NCBI GenBank assembly: GCA_002317225.1
Contig: DCIW01000105.1
Location: forward strand, 1-27,369
Direction of reading: 5' to 3'
DNA from: Prevotellaceae bacterium UBA1716
GTDB taxonomy: Bacteria > Bacteroidota > Bacteroidia > Bacteroidales > Bacteroidaceae
DNA length: 27,369 nt
Shown: one piece after another, positions 8,140 to 16,214 of the stretch
Layout of the letters: each line of letters starts with the position of its first letter
Numbering within the stretch: position 1 is the stretch's first letter
Made by a program: the position numbers and the translations under genes
Notes under the pieces: generated by a model
What the model was told of the DNA's origin: nothing
Database searches by the model: none
The model's input: only the letters and a program-made list of their open reading frames with translations

Positions 8140-8147
8140 TACCTTTG
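8140..8147 (+). promoter_or_regulatory. -7 promoter element of the tRNA pair
   Basis: TACCTTTG is a full match to TAnnTTTG, 22 bases before tRNA-Arg. It drives both tRNAs, which end at one terminator. Confidence 0.7.
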
Positions 8148-8169
8148 CACCCGCAAACAAAAAGAACGG

Positions 8170-8241
8170 GCTCCTATAGTTCAATGGATAGAATAAATCT
8201 CTCCTAAAGATTAGATTCGAGTTCGATTCTCGATGGGAGTA
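8170..8241 (+). tRNA. tRNA-Arg (anticodon CCT)
   Basis: Folds as a full cloverleaf: acceptor GCTCCTA/TGGGAGT (first pair G-U), D-stem GTTC/GAAT, anticodon stem AATCT/AGATT with loop CTCCTAA (anticodon CCT, reads AGG), 4-nt variable loop, T-stem TCGAG/CTCGA with loop TTCGATT, discriminator A. CCA is not encoded. Confidence 0.95.
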
Positions 8242-8249
8242 CTACTCAC

Positions 8250-8322
8250 ACGGGGTTAGTTTAGTTGGTAGAATATCGGTCTCCAAAACCGAGGGTCGGG
8301 AGTTCGAGTCTCTCACCCCGTG
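8250..8322 (+). tRNA. tRNA-Trp (anticodon CCA)
   Basis: Acceptor ACGGGGT/ACCCCGT, D-stem GTTT/GAAT, anticodon stem TCGGT/ACCGA with loop CTCCAAA (anticodon CCA), T-stem GGGAG/CTCTC with loop TTCGAGT, discriminator G as expected for tRNA-Trp. CCA is not encoded. It is 8 bases after tRNA-Arg. Confidence 0.96.
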
Positions 8323-8323
8323 C

Positions 8324-8361
8324 AAAAAGCACCTTTACGTCAATGTAGAGGTGCTTTTTTT
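8324..8361 (+). terminator. Rho-independent terminator of the tRNA operon
   Basis: AAAAAGCACCTTTAC pairs with GTAGAGGTGCTTTTTTT around GTCAAT, starting two bases after tRNA-Trp. The stem is long and followed directly by a T-run. Confidence 0.9.
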
Positions 8362-8424
8362 GTTTTTATCAATAACCACTTGGAGAACTATTTTTGTTTT
8401 AATGAGTAACCATCTGCAGAACTA
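8357..8424. repeat. Two tandem 34-bp imperfect repeats
   Basis: Units 8357-8390 and 8391-8424 match at 28 of 34 positions. Each starts TTTTTGTTTT and ends AGAACTA, with TAACCA in the middle. The second unit overlaps the last codons' stop of the minus-strand DUF2851 gene (stop 8422-8424). Function unknown. Confidence 0.7.
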
Positions 8425-9738
8425 ATCTGACTCGTCTTCGTACAAGAAGTTGGGTGTTCTCTTTATGTATTCAGACCCTAACCTACAACGGAAGCAATCG
8501 CTCTTTTCACAATAATTGTGGGTTAAATGTATTAACGACTGAGTGTCAGCAGCATTTTCACACACAACTCCCGCATCTGCCCAATCGCGGATTATCCTAT
8601 TATTCTCAGGCTTTACCCCTTCCCACAAATCAACCGCTTTTGAAGTCAAGGCCTCATCTCCTTTGTATCTTCCATAAGAAAAGAGCACTGGTACAACACT
8701 ATTTATTATAATGAGATCCATAGATGATTCGGAGAGGCACTTATCATTTTCAGATGACTCTTCATTGGTAAAACTGTAATGGACACGCCAGAAATCGCTC
8801 ACTTGTGTCTTCAGCAAATCACGAATATCTTCGATGGAATGGGCATTAATCAGTCTTGAGAGGTTAAGATTACCCTTATGATAAAGCATAGCAAGTTGGG
8901 CAATTCGAATATACGGAAAGTTTTGCGGACGAAGACGGAAAAACTTCCACAATTTGGGATCAATAGGTGTTAATGAGAATTTCTGACGAAGATAATTATA
9001 CTCTTTCTGCAATCGCAAATAATAATCAGAATGCTCTTCCGTCTTCTTTCTTTTGTCATTTTCCAACAATCCCGCCTGTCCAAAAAAGATGGCTTCTATC
9101 TGGAACAGATTGTCGCGATGTTTGCCCACCGCACTCATAGGAATTGTGGATGCCCATTGTTCAAATGCTGCACCATTTTTCCCGAAACCAAAATTACGTG
9201 CAATGGTAGCAAAGAGCGTTGCCTCCCAATCCTTGTTTAGAGCTTCGAGTCGTTCCATCACTTGATTCATTCGCATTTCCAAACGCTCAACCAAAAGAGA
9301 CGACATCCAACTATGGATAATAATCTTGGGAAGTTCACCCACTACCAGCTTACATTTGGGCGAATAATCAGAACGTAGCAAAGTTTCACTATTCTTCATA
9401 ACATAATCAGGTATTGGTAACTGAAACTGAGGAATCTCCTCACCATTAGGGTATCGTAAAGGGGTATCAACTTCGATTGCAACATGAAGAATTATATTAT
9501 CATATTTTCTGTCGATATCATGGTGGTGCTTAAACCAATCTGATGTACGGATATGCAATTCGACATCTCCAACCCATTTTACGCCATCTATCTTTACAAT
9601 CGCACCTATGAAATCGGGGCCTGCATCACGATTTTGCAGTCCCGGCTTAAAAACTTCAAGAGTTCGCCCATCGACAGTCATTAGCTCTCGAAGGGGGAAA
9701 ATTTTGTGTTTCCAGACGTATTGTAACAGTTCTTCCAT
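8422..9738 (-). CDS. DUF2851 family protein
   Basis: A 438-residue cytoplasmic protein without signal peptide or membrane segments. The N-terminus is characteristic of DUF2851: LLQYVWKHKIFPL, then GLQNRDAGPDFIGA, then VGDVELHIRTSDWFKHHHD. The charged GDVELH and H-x-HD residues recall nuclease-like folds, but no activity is known to me, so a nuclease role is only a guess. The C-terminal part is helical, and near the end has a cysteine-rich stretch (CEKSDCFRCRLG) that might bind metal. Length fits the family (about 420-440). The gene is monocistronic, divergent from dapB with overlapping promoter regions, and converges on the tRNA operon. Confidence 0.85.
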   Translation of the reverse strand: MEELLQYVWKHKIFPLRELMTVDGRTLEVFKPGLQNRDAGPDFIGAIVKIDGVKWVGDVELHIRTSDWFKHHHDIDRKYDNIILHVAIEVDTPLRYPNGEEIPQFQLPIPDYVMKNSETLLRSDYSPKCKLVVGELPKIIIHSWMSSLLVERLEMRMNQVMERLEALNKDWEATLFATIARNFGFGKNGAAFEQWASTIPMSAVGKHRDNLFQIEAIFFGQAGLLENDKRKKTEEHSDYYLRLQKEYNYLRQKFSLTPIDPKLWKFFRLRPQNFPYIRIAQLAMLYHKGNLNLSRLINAHSIEDIRDLLKTQVSDFWRVHYSFTNEESSENDKCLSESSMDLIIINSVVPVLFSYGRYKGDEALTSKAVDLWEGVKPENNRIIRDWADAGVVCENAADTQSLIHLTHNYCEKSDCFRCRLGSEYIKRTPNFLYEDESD

Positions 9739-9762
9739 ACCTTTTAAGGATATTTATTAGTG

Positions 9763-9770
9763 CAAAGATA
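9763..9770 (-). promoter_or_regulatory. -7 promoter element of the DUF2851 gene
   Basis: Minus-strand TATCTTTG, a full match to TAnnTTTG, 24 bases upstream of the start codon and only 21 bp from the opposing -7 box of dapB. Confidence 0.65.
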
Positions 9771-9791
9771 AGTTTTTTGTTTTGAAATGCT

Positions 9792-9799
9792 TAACTTTG
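9792..9799 (+). promoter_or_regulatory. -7 promoter element of the dapB operon
   Basis: TAACTTTG, a full match to TAnnTTTG, leaving a leader of about 70 nt before dapB (9876). The leader is AT-rich, with no riboswitch that I can recognise. Confidence 0.6.
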
Positions 9800-9875
9800 C
9801 AGCAATTTTGTGTAGTAAACTGACATAATTGTGCGTCTATATATTAAAAAGTAACAAAGAAAACAAGATAAAAGT

Positions 9876-10592
9876 ATGAAAATAGCACTTATTGGTTATG
9901 GTAAGATGGGCAAGATGATTGAGCAGATTGCCCTCAGCCGTGGTCACGAAATCGTGAGCAAAATAGACATCGACAATCAGGAAGATTTCGAGAGCGAGGC
10001 ATTTGCAAGTGCAGATGTCGCTATAGAATTCACCACTCCTTGGACAGCATACGACAACTACCTCAAGGCATGGAAGGCAGGCGTGAAGGTAGTCAGCGGT
10101 TCGACTGGTTGGATGAAGGAGCATGGCGATGCAGTTCGCAAGGCTTGTGTCGAAGAAGGCAAGACCCTTTTCTGGGCAAGTAACTTCAGCGTAGGTGTTG
10201 CTATATTCTCGGCCGTTAACAAGTATCTTGCCAAAATTATGAATCAGTTTGAGCAGTACGACGTGAATATGGTAGAGACTCACCATGTACATAAGCTCGA
10301 TGCACCATCAGGTACAGCTATCACACTCGCTGAAGGCATCATCGAGAATCTCGACCGCAAGTCGCGTTGGGGTCTTCACGAAACAGCTGAGGGCGTACTC
10401 CGCATTGATGATATTCGCCGCAAGGAAGTGCCTGGCATCCACACTATCAGTTATGATTCACCTGAGGATATCATAACAATCACTCACGATGCACACGGCC
10501 GCCAGGGATTTGCTCTCGGTGCTGTGCTCGCAGCTGAGTTCACCGCTAAGAATGATGGTTTGTTGACAATCGATGACATGTTCAAGTTCTAA
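9876..10592 (+). CDS. dapB: 4-hydroxy-tetrahydrodipicolinate reductase
   Basis: Reduces 4-hydroxy-tetrahydrodipicolinate to tetrahydrodipicolinate with NAD(P)H in the diaminopimelate/lysine pathway, in the cytosol. The 238-residue chain has an N-terminal Rossmann motif GYGKMGK (7-13), the GSTGW loop, and the diagnostic block ETHHVHKLDAPSGTA. That block contains the catalytic His136/His137 pair, Lys140 and the substrate-binding S-G-T. Length is at the short end for the family but typical of Bacteroidetes. It is first in a run of six same-strand genes; lepB starts 9 bases after its stop. The product feeds meso-diaminopimelate synthesis, and a diaminopimelate dehydrogenase gene starts at 26979. 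Confidence 0.96.
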   Translation: MKIALIGYGKMGKMIEQIALSRGHEIVSKIDIDNQEDFESEAFASADVAIEFTTPWTAYDNYLKAWKAGVKVVSGSTGWMKEHGDAVRKACVEEGKTLFWASNFSVGVAIFSAVNKYLAKIMNQFEQYDVNMVETHHVHKLDAPSGTAITLAEGIIENLDRKSRWGLHETAEGVLRIDDIRRKEVPGIHTISYDSPEDIITITHDAHGRQGFALGAVLAAEFTAKNDGLLTIDDMFKF

Positions 10593-10601
10593 TTTACAAA
10601 T

Positions 10602-12089
10602 ATGGGAGTAAACGTTTCAGAATTCAAGAAGACAAGAGACCAAAAAGGCAAGGGCGAAAAGCCTGAGGCAACATGGGTGAAATGGACCAAGTTTGCCATT
10701 GTGACTGCTCTCTATCTCGCTTTCCTTTATTGGGTTGGCAGTTGGATGGGTCTTGTAGTGGTGCCATTTATCTATGACGCTTATATAACAAAGAAGATTC
10801 CTTGGACTTGGTGGAAGAACCTTGATGGTGTGAGCCATATGATCATGTCATGGGTAGATGCTATCGTATTTGCTTTGGTTGCGGTATATTTTGTCAACCA
10901 GTTCTTCTTCCAGAACTACCAGATTCCTTCGAGTTCGCTTGAAAAGAGCCTTATGACTGGCGACTATCTCCTCGTGAGCAAACTCAGTTACGGTCCTCGC
11001 ATTCCACAAACTCCGCTCACCATGCCTCTCACCCAACACACCATGCCTGTGTTCGGTTGCAAGAGCTACATCGAATGGCCTCAGTGGAAATACCGTCGCG
11101 TAAAGGGACTTGGCAAGGTAGAACTCGGTGATATTGTAGTATTTAACTATCCTGCGGGTGATACATGTACAACTGCATATTCGGGTGACTACTATGGTAC
11201 TTGTTACGAACTCGGACTTCAGGCTGCAGCAGAGCAAGGCTACCCTACCCCAATCATCGACAGCCTCAACGCCCAAGAACAGCAGAAGCTTTATGATCAA
11301 ATGACTGCTATAGGCAAGCAAGTTCTTAAGCAGAATGCTGTGGCTTATGGTGATATCGTGACTCGTCCTACCGACCGTCGTGAAAATTATGTGAAGCGAT
11401 GTGTAGGTCTCCCAGGTCAGACACTCCAGATCAAAGATAAGATTATCTATGTGGATGGCAAGGCTGAAAAGACTCCTAATGATGCCCAATTCTCATACAA
11501 AATCTACACAAGCGATGATCTTGCAGGTTCAAAGTACGATGAATACTTTGCTGAAATGGGTGTCAGCGATGAGCAACGTAGCGATTGGAACAAATACGGC
11601 ACCATGCCACTTACACAAGATGTCCTGAAACAATTAAAGTCTTGTGCCGCAATTGATTCTATTGTTGAAGTAAAGGACGGATACAACGGCCTTCTCTACC
11701 CACTGAACCATCAGTATGGCTGGACTCGCGACAATTATGGCCCTATCTGGATACCTGCAAAGGGCGAAAGTATCGACCTCACTCTCGACAATATTGCCAT
11801 CTACGAGCGTCCAATTCGCATCTACGAGAATAATGACCTTAAGATTGAAGGCGGCAAGATCCTTATCAACGGCAAGGAGGCTAAGAAGTACACATTCAAG
11901 ATGGACTACTACTGGATGATGGGTGACAACCGACATAACTCTGCCGACTCACGCTATTGGGGTTTTGTGCCAGAAGATCATGTAGTTGGAAAACCTTTGT
12001 TCGTATGGTTGAGTGTCAGTCCTGATGCCTCTCCAAAGAGCAGAATCAGATGGGATCGTCTGTTCAAATGGGTTGACGACATTAAGTAA
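10602..12089 (+). CDS. lepB: Signal peptidase I
   Basis: Inner-membrane serine/lysine protease that removes signal peptides from exported proteins. The 495-residue protein has N-terminal hydrophobic segments at about 28-60 and 84-104. Box B is IPSSSLEKSL with catalytic Ser112. Box D is RRENYVKRCVGLPG with the general-base Lys265, and box E is GDNRHNSADSRYWG near the C-terminus. Large insertions separate box C (GDIVVFNYP) from box D and box D from box E. The enzyme is therefore well longer than E. coli LepB (324 residues), as is common in Bacteroidetes. It lies 9 bases after dapB and its stop codon directly abuts the ATG of the next gene. Confidence 0.95.
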   Translation: MGVNVSEFKKTRDQKGKGEKPEATWVKWTKFAIVTALYLAFLYWVGSWMGLVVVPFIYDAYITKKIPWTWWKNLDGVSHMIMSWVDAIVFALVAVYFVNQFFFQNYQIPSSSLEKSLMTGDYLLVSKLSYGPRIPQTPLTMPLTQHTMPVFGCKSYIEWPQWKYRRVKGLGKVELGDIVVFNYPAGDTCTTAYSGDYYGTCYELGLQAAAEQGYPTPIIDSLNAQEQQKLYDQMTAIGKQVLKQNAVAYGDIVTRPTDRRENYVKRCVGLPGQTLQIKDKIIYVDGKAEKTPNDAQFSYKIYTSDDLAGSKYDEYFAEMGVSDEQRSDWNKYGTMPLTQDVLKQLKSCAAIDSIVEVKDGYNGLLYPLNHQYGWTRDNYGPIWIPAKGESIDLTLDNIAIYERPIRIYENNDLKIEGGKILINGKEAKKYTFKMDYYWMMGDNRHNSADSRYWGFVPEDHVVGKPLFVWLSVSPDASPKSRIRWDRLFKWVDDIK

Positions 12090-12686
12090 ATGGTATTAGC
12101 ATCATATTATTTTCCACCAATTAGTTGGTTCGCTCGAATGATAAATTCGGACGAACCGATTTTAGTTGAACAATGGGCTAATTATCAGAAGCAGACATTG
12201 CATAACAGATGTTGGATTGACTCACCCAATGGCAAGCTCGCCCTTACGGTCCCTATTGACAGGAGTACTTTCGTTCAGGGCAAATGCCTTATGAAGGATG
12301 TGCAGATAAGCGAACACAGCGAATGGCAACGCCAGCATTGGTATGCTCTCGAGTCGAGCTACTTTAACTCACCCTTTTTTGAATATCTGCAAGACGACTT
12401 CCACCCTATATATAATAAAAGGTGGAAATGGTTGATGGACTTGAACGAGGAAGTTGTGAACACTTGCATGGAGACCATTCTTCAGCAAACACCACCAACA
12501 ATCTTAAGGACAAGTGAGTTCACTCCAGCAACTTCATTTCTTCCCTCACAAGGAGTATCGGGATGGAATTCTTACTACCAAGTATTCCAACACAAGAACG
12601 GTTTTCTTCCCGACCTTTCAATCATAGACCTTATATTCAACATGGGGCCTGAGAGTATTATATATTTGCAAAACGTAAGTTTATGA
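12090..12686 (+). CDS. WbqC-like family protein
   Basis: A 198-residue cytoplasmic protein of the WbqC family (named after an O-antigen cluster gene). The N-terminal YYFPPISWFARM matches the family's start, followed by LVEQWANYQKQTLHNRCWI and LALTVPI. WbqC proteins are associated with sugar or polysaccharide biosynthesis, but the reaction is not established to my knowledge. The ATG follows the lepB stop with no gap (TAA then ATG), indicating co-translation. The 3' end overlaps the next gene by 4 bases (ATGA). Confidence 0.85.
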   Translation: MVLASYYFPPISWFARMINSDEPILVEQWANYQKQTLHNRCWIDSPNGKLALTVPIDRSTFVQGKCLMKDVQISEHSEWQRQHWYALESSYFNSPFFEYLQDDFHPIYNKRWKWLMDLNEEVVNTCMETILQQTPPTILRTSEFTPATSFLPSQGVSGWNSYYQVFQHKNGFLPDLSIIDLIFNMGPESIIYLQNVSL

Positions 12687-13930
12687 AATTAAGATTATTA
12701 TATATACTTTCAATCACGGCAACCTTACTCTCATCCTGCATCAAGGAAGAACCCTTAAACAAAGAGTGTGATATCCGTAAGGCTGTGATTCATCTTCCAA
12801 AACCAGAAGATTACTTCGAACTTTTGGAAGATACTGCGGTATGTATAATGGACTCATATTCAGATAGTCTTATCACGTTCAAAGGTGTGAAACCTACGGC
12901 ATATCTTAATGGCATCACACCCACCTTCACTATATCTGCCGGAGCGGAACTCTTTCCTCGCCAAGGCACGCGACTTGACTTCTCAGATGGCAAGATACAG
13001 AAGTATTATGTGATTGCCGAAGACACAAAGAGCAGATTTCCAATACCCACATCCACACAAGACTATCCTGCTTTTACCCAGCAACTTATTGCTGCAATCA
13101 ATGCGGGAGAGCATATTCGTCAGTACGAAGTACAATTTAGCACAAATTCCATTGAGAATGAAGACACTATCTTCTACGATTTCGAAAACTATTATCTTGA
13201 AACAAAGGGACATAAATACTACGAATGGAGCGATTTGTTGAATGGACGTCCTCGTACTACACCTAACTGGGCAACAGCCAATATGGGTTTCAGCACAGCT
13301 CGTTCAACAGCACGTCCGGAGGAATACCCTACCGTTCCGATAGCCAAAGGCGGTGTGGACAATGGCGCTTTCGTAAAACTCGAAACCAAGAGTACTGGTG
13401 AATTCGGAAAGAGTTATAATATGCCTCTTGCCGCAGGTAACCTCTTCTTGGGCACATTCGATTTCAGCAAGGTGCTTATCAGTGCACTCCAAGCCACTCG
13501 TTTCGGTGATAACAACATCCTTGGTCGCAAGCCTGCCAAGTTCATGGGATATTACAAGTATTACCCTGGAAACCAAATGACTGGACCTGACGGTAAGGAT
13601 ATCGAAGGGACTGATGAACCAGACATCTACTGCGTAGTCTATAAGAATCATGACAGCAAAGGCAAGTCTGTCGTTCTGAATGGTGAGACCATCAACAAAA
13701 ATACCTATGTCATCGGTAAAGCCATCATCACAAAATGGAAATATAGCACAGAAGAATGGGTGCCTTTCGAATTGGGATTCGACTGGTACGAACCGCTTGA
13801 CGAACAGACACTTGAAAACAATGGATACAATTTTGCCATAGTCTGCTCTTCAAGCAAGGAGGGTGCAACATATACAGGAGCTACAGGCAGTACACTATAT
13901 GTAGATAAGTTTATGCTTATCTTCGAATAA
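12683..13930 (+). CDS. PCMD-domain surface lipoprotein
   Basis: A 415-residue lipoprotein with signal peptide and lipobox LLSSC (Cys19). The C-terminal half (about 170-415) has features of the PCMD domain (putative carbohydrate metabolism domain of Bacteroidetes). These are a beta-rich fold starting near DFENYYLE, then WATANMGFSTA, GAFVKLETKSTG, GNLFLGTFDF, KPAKFMGYYKYYPG and a last strand LYVDKFMLIFE. The jelly-roll pattern suggests ligand or glycan binding; the ligand is unknown. Residues 30-150 look like a separate beta domain. It overlaps WbqC by 4 bases and precedes an outer-membrane barrel by 14 bases, so the products probably act together at the outer membrane (inference). Confidence 0.78.
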   Translation: MKLRLLYILSITATLLSSCIKEEPLNKECDIRKAVIHLPKPEDYFELLEDTAVCIMDSYSDSLITFKGVKPTAYLNGITPTFTISAGAELFPRQGTRLDFSDGKIQKYYVIAEDTKSRFPIPTSTQDYPAFTQQLIAAINAGEHIRQYEVQFSTNSIENEDTIFYDFENYYLETKGHKYYEWSDLLNGRPRTTPNWATANMGFSTARSTARPEEYPTVPIAKGGVDNGAFVKLETKSTGEFGKSYNMPLAAGNLFLGTFDFSKVLISALQATRFGDNNILGRKPAKFMGYYKYYPGNQMTGPDGKDIEGTDEPDIYCVVYKNHDSKGKSVVLNGETINKNTYVIGKAIITKWKYSTEEWVPFELGFDWYEPLDEQTLENNGYNFAIVCSSSKEGATYTGATGSTLYVDKFMLIFE

Positions 13931-13944
13931 AACAGGAGGAAATA

Positions 13945-14793
13945 ATGGTGAAAAGAAAGTTATTATACATATTCGCAGCTTTTGCAATTTCAATTTGCAT
14001 CAAAGCACAGACAGACGGTGTGGATCCACTTCGTGAGAACGATGATGTCATCTCCGGTGTGGACATGCGACATTGGAACTTTGACGTGCGTTTGGGTTAT
14101 AGCGTAGGAGGTACAATTCCTGTTGGCTTTCCCGAAGGCATTCGTGGAATAAACTCATTTGGATCTAAAATCAACTACCGCTTTGGTGTGGATATAGAAT
14201 ACAGATACAACACACATTGGGGGTTGTCGGGTGGCATATATTTCGAACGAAAAGGATTTATGGGCGACGCTTCGGTGAAGCAATACGATGTGCTTGTCAG
14301 CGTAGGTGGCGAAAGCATCAGCGGCCCTTACACCGGCAATGTGCAAGTAAATGTCATACAGACAGGATTCACTGTCCCTATACAAGCCAACTGGTGGATT
14401 AACAGAAGATTAAAGCTGAAGTTCGGTCCATACGCGTCTTTGATTACAGACCGTTCCTTCTATGGTTATGCATACGGCGACAACGACTCAGAAGGCAATC
14501 CTACTGCATATCTTCGTCGAGGCAATTCAAGCAATGCGCCACTTGTCTATATAGGCAACGACGAAACAACCAGAGGCTATTTCACAGGAGAGGAATTCAA
14601 CCGCTATATGAGACGATTCCAATTCGGTCTCAACTTTGGTGCCGATTGGTTCTTTAGCCGCCATTGGGGTATGTTCCTCGATATGAGTTATGGAATAAAC
14701 AGTGCATTCAATAACAGCCCGGGCAACCCTGTCACTATCGGTTTACATCCACTTTATGCAACATTTGGTTTGGTTTACAAGATTGGAAGATAA
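13945..14793 (+). CDS. Outer-membrane beta-barrel protein (PorT/OmpW-like family)
   Basis: A 282-residue protein with a signal peptide cleaved after IKA (about residue 21). The rest alternates polar and hydrophobic residues in amphipathic strands (FDVRLGYSVGG, YRFGVDIEYRY, WGLSGGIYFERKG, FQFGLNFGADWFF). It ends with an aromatic-containing final strand (LYATFGLVYKIGR). This is the pattern of small Bacteroidetes barrels annotated as porin-family or PorT-like. An AGGAGG at 13934-13939, six bases before the ATG, is a full Shine-Dalgarno sequence, unusual in this phylum. It sits between two lipoprotein genes. It may anchor or export them, but that is inference. Confidence 0.8.
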   Translation: MVKRKLLYIFAAFAISICIKAQTDGVDPLRENDDVISGVDMRHWNFDVRLGYSVGGTIPVGFPEGIRGINSFGSKINYRFGVDIEYRYNTHWGLSGGIYFERKGFMGDASVKQYDVLVSVGGESISGPYTGNVQVNVIQTGFTVPIQANWWINRRLKLKFGPYASLITDRSFYGYAYGDNDSEGNPTAYLRRGNSSNAPLVYIGNDETTRGYFTGEEFNRYMRRFQFGLNFGADWFFSRHWGMFLDMSYGINSAFNNSPGNPVTIGLHPLYATFGLVYKIGR

Positions 14794-14794
14794 T

Positions 14795-16072
14795 TTGAAA
14801 AAGCTAATTTACATATTAATCACTCTTGTCACTATTTCCGCTTGTGAGAAATATGATAATGACCCTTCAAAGCGAGGTTACACACCTGAAGCCATTGATG
14901 ATAACGCATGGACAGTCAATATCATAGATGGCGATTCGCTTGTCGATGGCATGAATCCTAAGGACTCAGCCTTGATAGGTACGCTCGTCTATAACTTCAT
15001 GAGCAAATATTCAGGTTATGACATGGTGGTAAAAGACGGCATATTATCGCACAAACACCATCAAAACGTATTGATAAGGGCGACTGATGCCTCCCACATA
15101 AACCTTGGCATTCGCGATTGCCTGATATTTGATATTGACGGAAAACCATCTTCTCTTGGCAACATTATCATTAACGGTATTGAACTCAAGAAGAATGGCA
15201 ATGCGATTACTTTTTCGAAAACTCAAGAGACTGAGGATATTACCTCTGTTGAAGGCGAATTCGAAGACGGATGCTTGGATATCACATTCAATACAGAACT
15301 CCTCCAACAGCCGATTCGTTTCAAGTTCATGTCAATGGATGCTTACAAACGCGACTATCCACAAGTGGAAAACGGTGATTTCGAAACATGGACTTACGAT
15401 GGGGATGACCTGCCCAACAATTGGAACTCATTCCAAACTGCTGTGGGCAAATATGCCTCCATGTTCTATATATCGACCAACCGCCAGGTGGAACGTTCCA
15501 CATTTACCCGCCCAAACTCTTTAGGAAGAAGTTCGTGCCGAATTTGGACAACCCAAATTGTAAAATTGCTCTCACCTGGCAGACTTACAACGGGAAGACT
15601 GAATATCGGTTCGGTATTAGCGGATACAGAAGATAATTACATATTCTCCGATCGCAACAATATCAGCACAAATGGCAATGCTACAAATGCAAATGCCATG
15701 CCTTTTACCGCGAAGCCTGACTCTGTTGCCTTTTGGGTGAAGTTTGTCCCCATTTCAGACACGATTATGTATAAGACGGCTAAGTTCACCGCCTGTATTC
15801 ACGATGATTCCGACTATATTCTGTACAATGACGAAGCATTTGACAACGAAGCGAACAAACAGCATCTCGTAGCAAAGGCTTCTGTAGATTTCGAATCGAA
15901 GAATGGTGTTTGGCAACGCATTTCAGTACCGTTCGAATACACAACAAATACGAATGCAAAGTATCTACTCATAGATGTTTCGACCAACTCTGTAGCGGGC
16001 AAAGGGTCGTATCAAGACAAACTATATATCGACGATATTGAAATGATTTACAGACACGAAAAGCAACCGTAG
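14795..16072 (+). CDS. Calycin-like / PCMD-type lipoprotein starting at TTG
   Basis: From TTG at 14795, one base after the previous stop, the product is 425 residues. It begins MKKLIYILITLVTISAC, a clean lipoprotein signal with Cys17. An upstream ATG at 14702 would add 31 residues of out-of-frame barrel-gene sequence and bury the signal, so I reject it. About residues 50-180 resemble the calycin-like domain of Bacteroidetes lipoproteins. From about 190 (NGDFETW...PNNW) a PCMD-type jelly-roll follows, with FWVKFVP, WQRISVPFEY and the last strand LYIDDIEMIYR. It is the second lipoprotein flanking the barrel and probably part of the same surface complex. A hairpin at 16146-16182 may end the operon. 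Confidence 0.75.
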   Translation: MKKLIYILITLVTISACEKYDNDPSKRGYTPEAIDDNAWTVNIIDGDSLVDGMNPKDSALIGTLVYNFMSKYSGYDMVVKDGILSHKHHQNVLIRATDASHINLGIRDCLIFDIDGKPSSLGNIIINGIELKKNGNAITFSKTQETEDITSVEGEFEDGCLDITFNTELLQQPIRFKFMSMDAYKRDYPQVENGDFETWTYDGDDLPNNWNSFQTAVGKYASMFYISTNRQVERSTFTRPNSLGRSSCRIWTTQIVKLLSPGRLTTGRLNIGSVLADTEDNYIFSDRNNISTNGNATNANAMPFTAKPDSVAFWVKFVPISDTIMYKTAKFTACIHDDSDYILYNDEAFDNEANKQHLVAKASVDFESKNGVWQRISVPFEYTTNTNAKYLLIDVSTNSVAGKGSYQDKLYIDDIEMIYRHEKQP

Positions 16073-16145
16073 ACTGACACTTACAAATATCAAATACACA
16101 ATATAAAAAAGTTTGTGCAATATACAAATAGCGAATAATCTTCGC

Positions 16146-16182
16146 CAAAATGCTGTCTTTTTATGCAAAAGTCAGCATTTTG
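16146..16182 (+). terminator. Hairpin at the end of the dapB-lepB operon
   Basis: A perfect 10-bp inverted repeat, CAAAATGCTG / CAGCATTTTG, with a 17-nt loop that can itself pair (CTTTT/AAAAG). It lies about 75 bp after the last lipoprotein stop and directly abuts the -33 element of the next promoter, so it could instead be an operator. Confidence 0.55.
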
Positions 16183-16214
16183 TTTGTACGAACGAAAAGA
16201 ATGTAGTATTTTTG
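16183..16214 (+). promoter_or_regulatory. Promoter of the glsA-glsB genes
   Basis: TTTG (16183-16186), a 20-base spacer, then TATTTTTG (16207-16214): both elements of the Bacteroidetes promoter at near-ideal spacing, 17 bases before the ATG at 16232. Confidence 0.75.

Noticed and set aside
9876..10592. Lysine riboswitch before dapB
   Set aside because: The leader is only about 70 nt, AT-rich, and shows none of the multi-helix structure of the L box.
14702..14794. ATG start at 14702 for the second lipoprotein
   Set aside because: It would overlap the barrel gene by 92 bases and place the lipoprotein signal in the middle of the chain. TTG at 14795 gives a standard signal.
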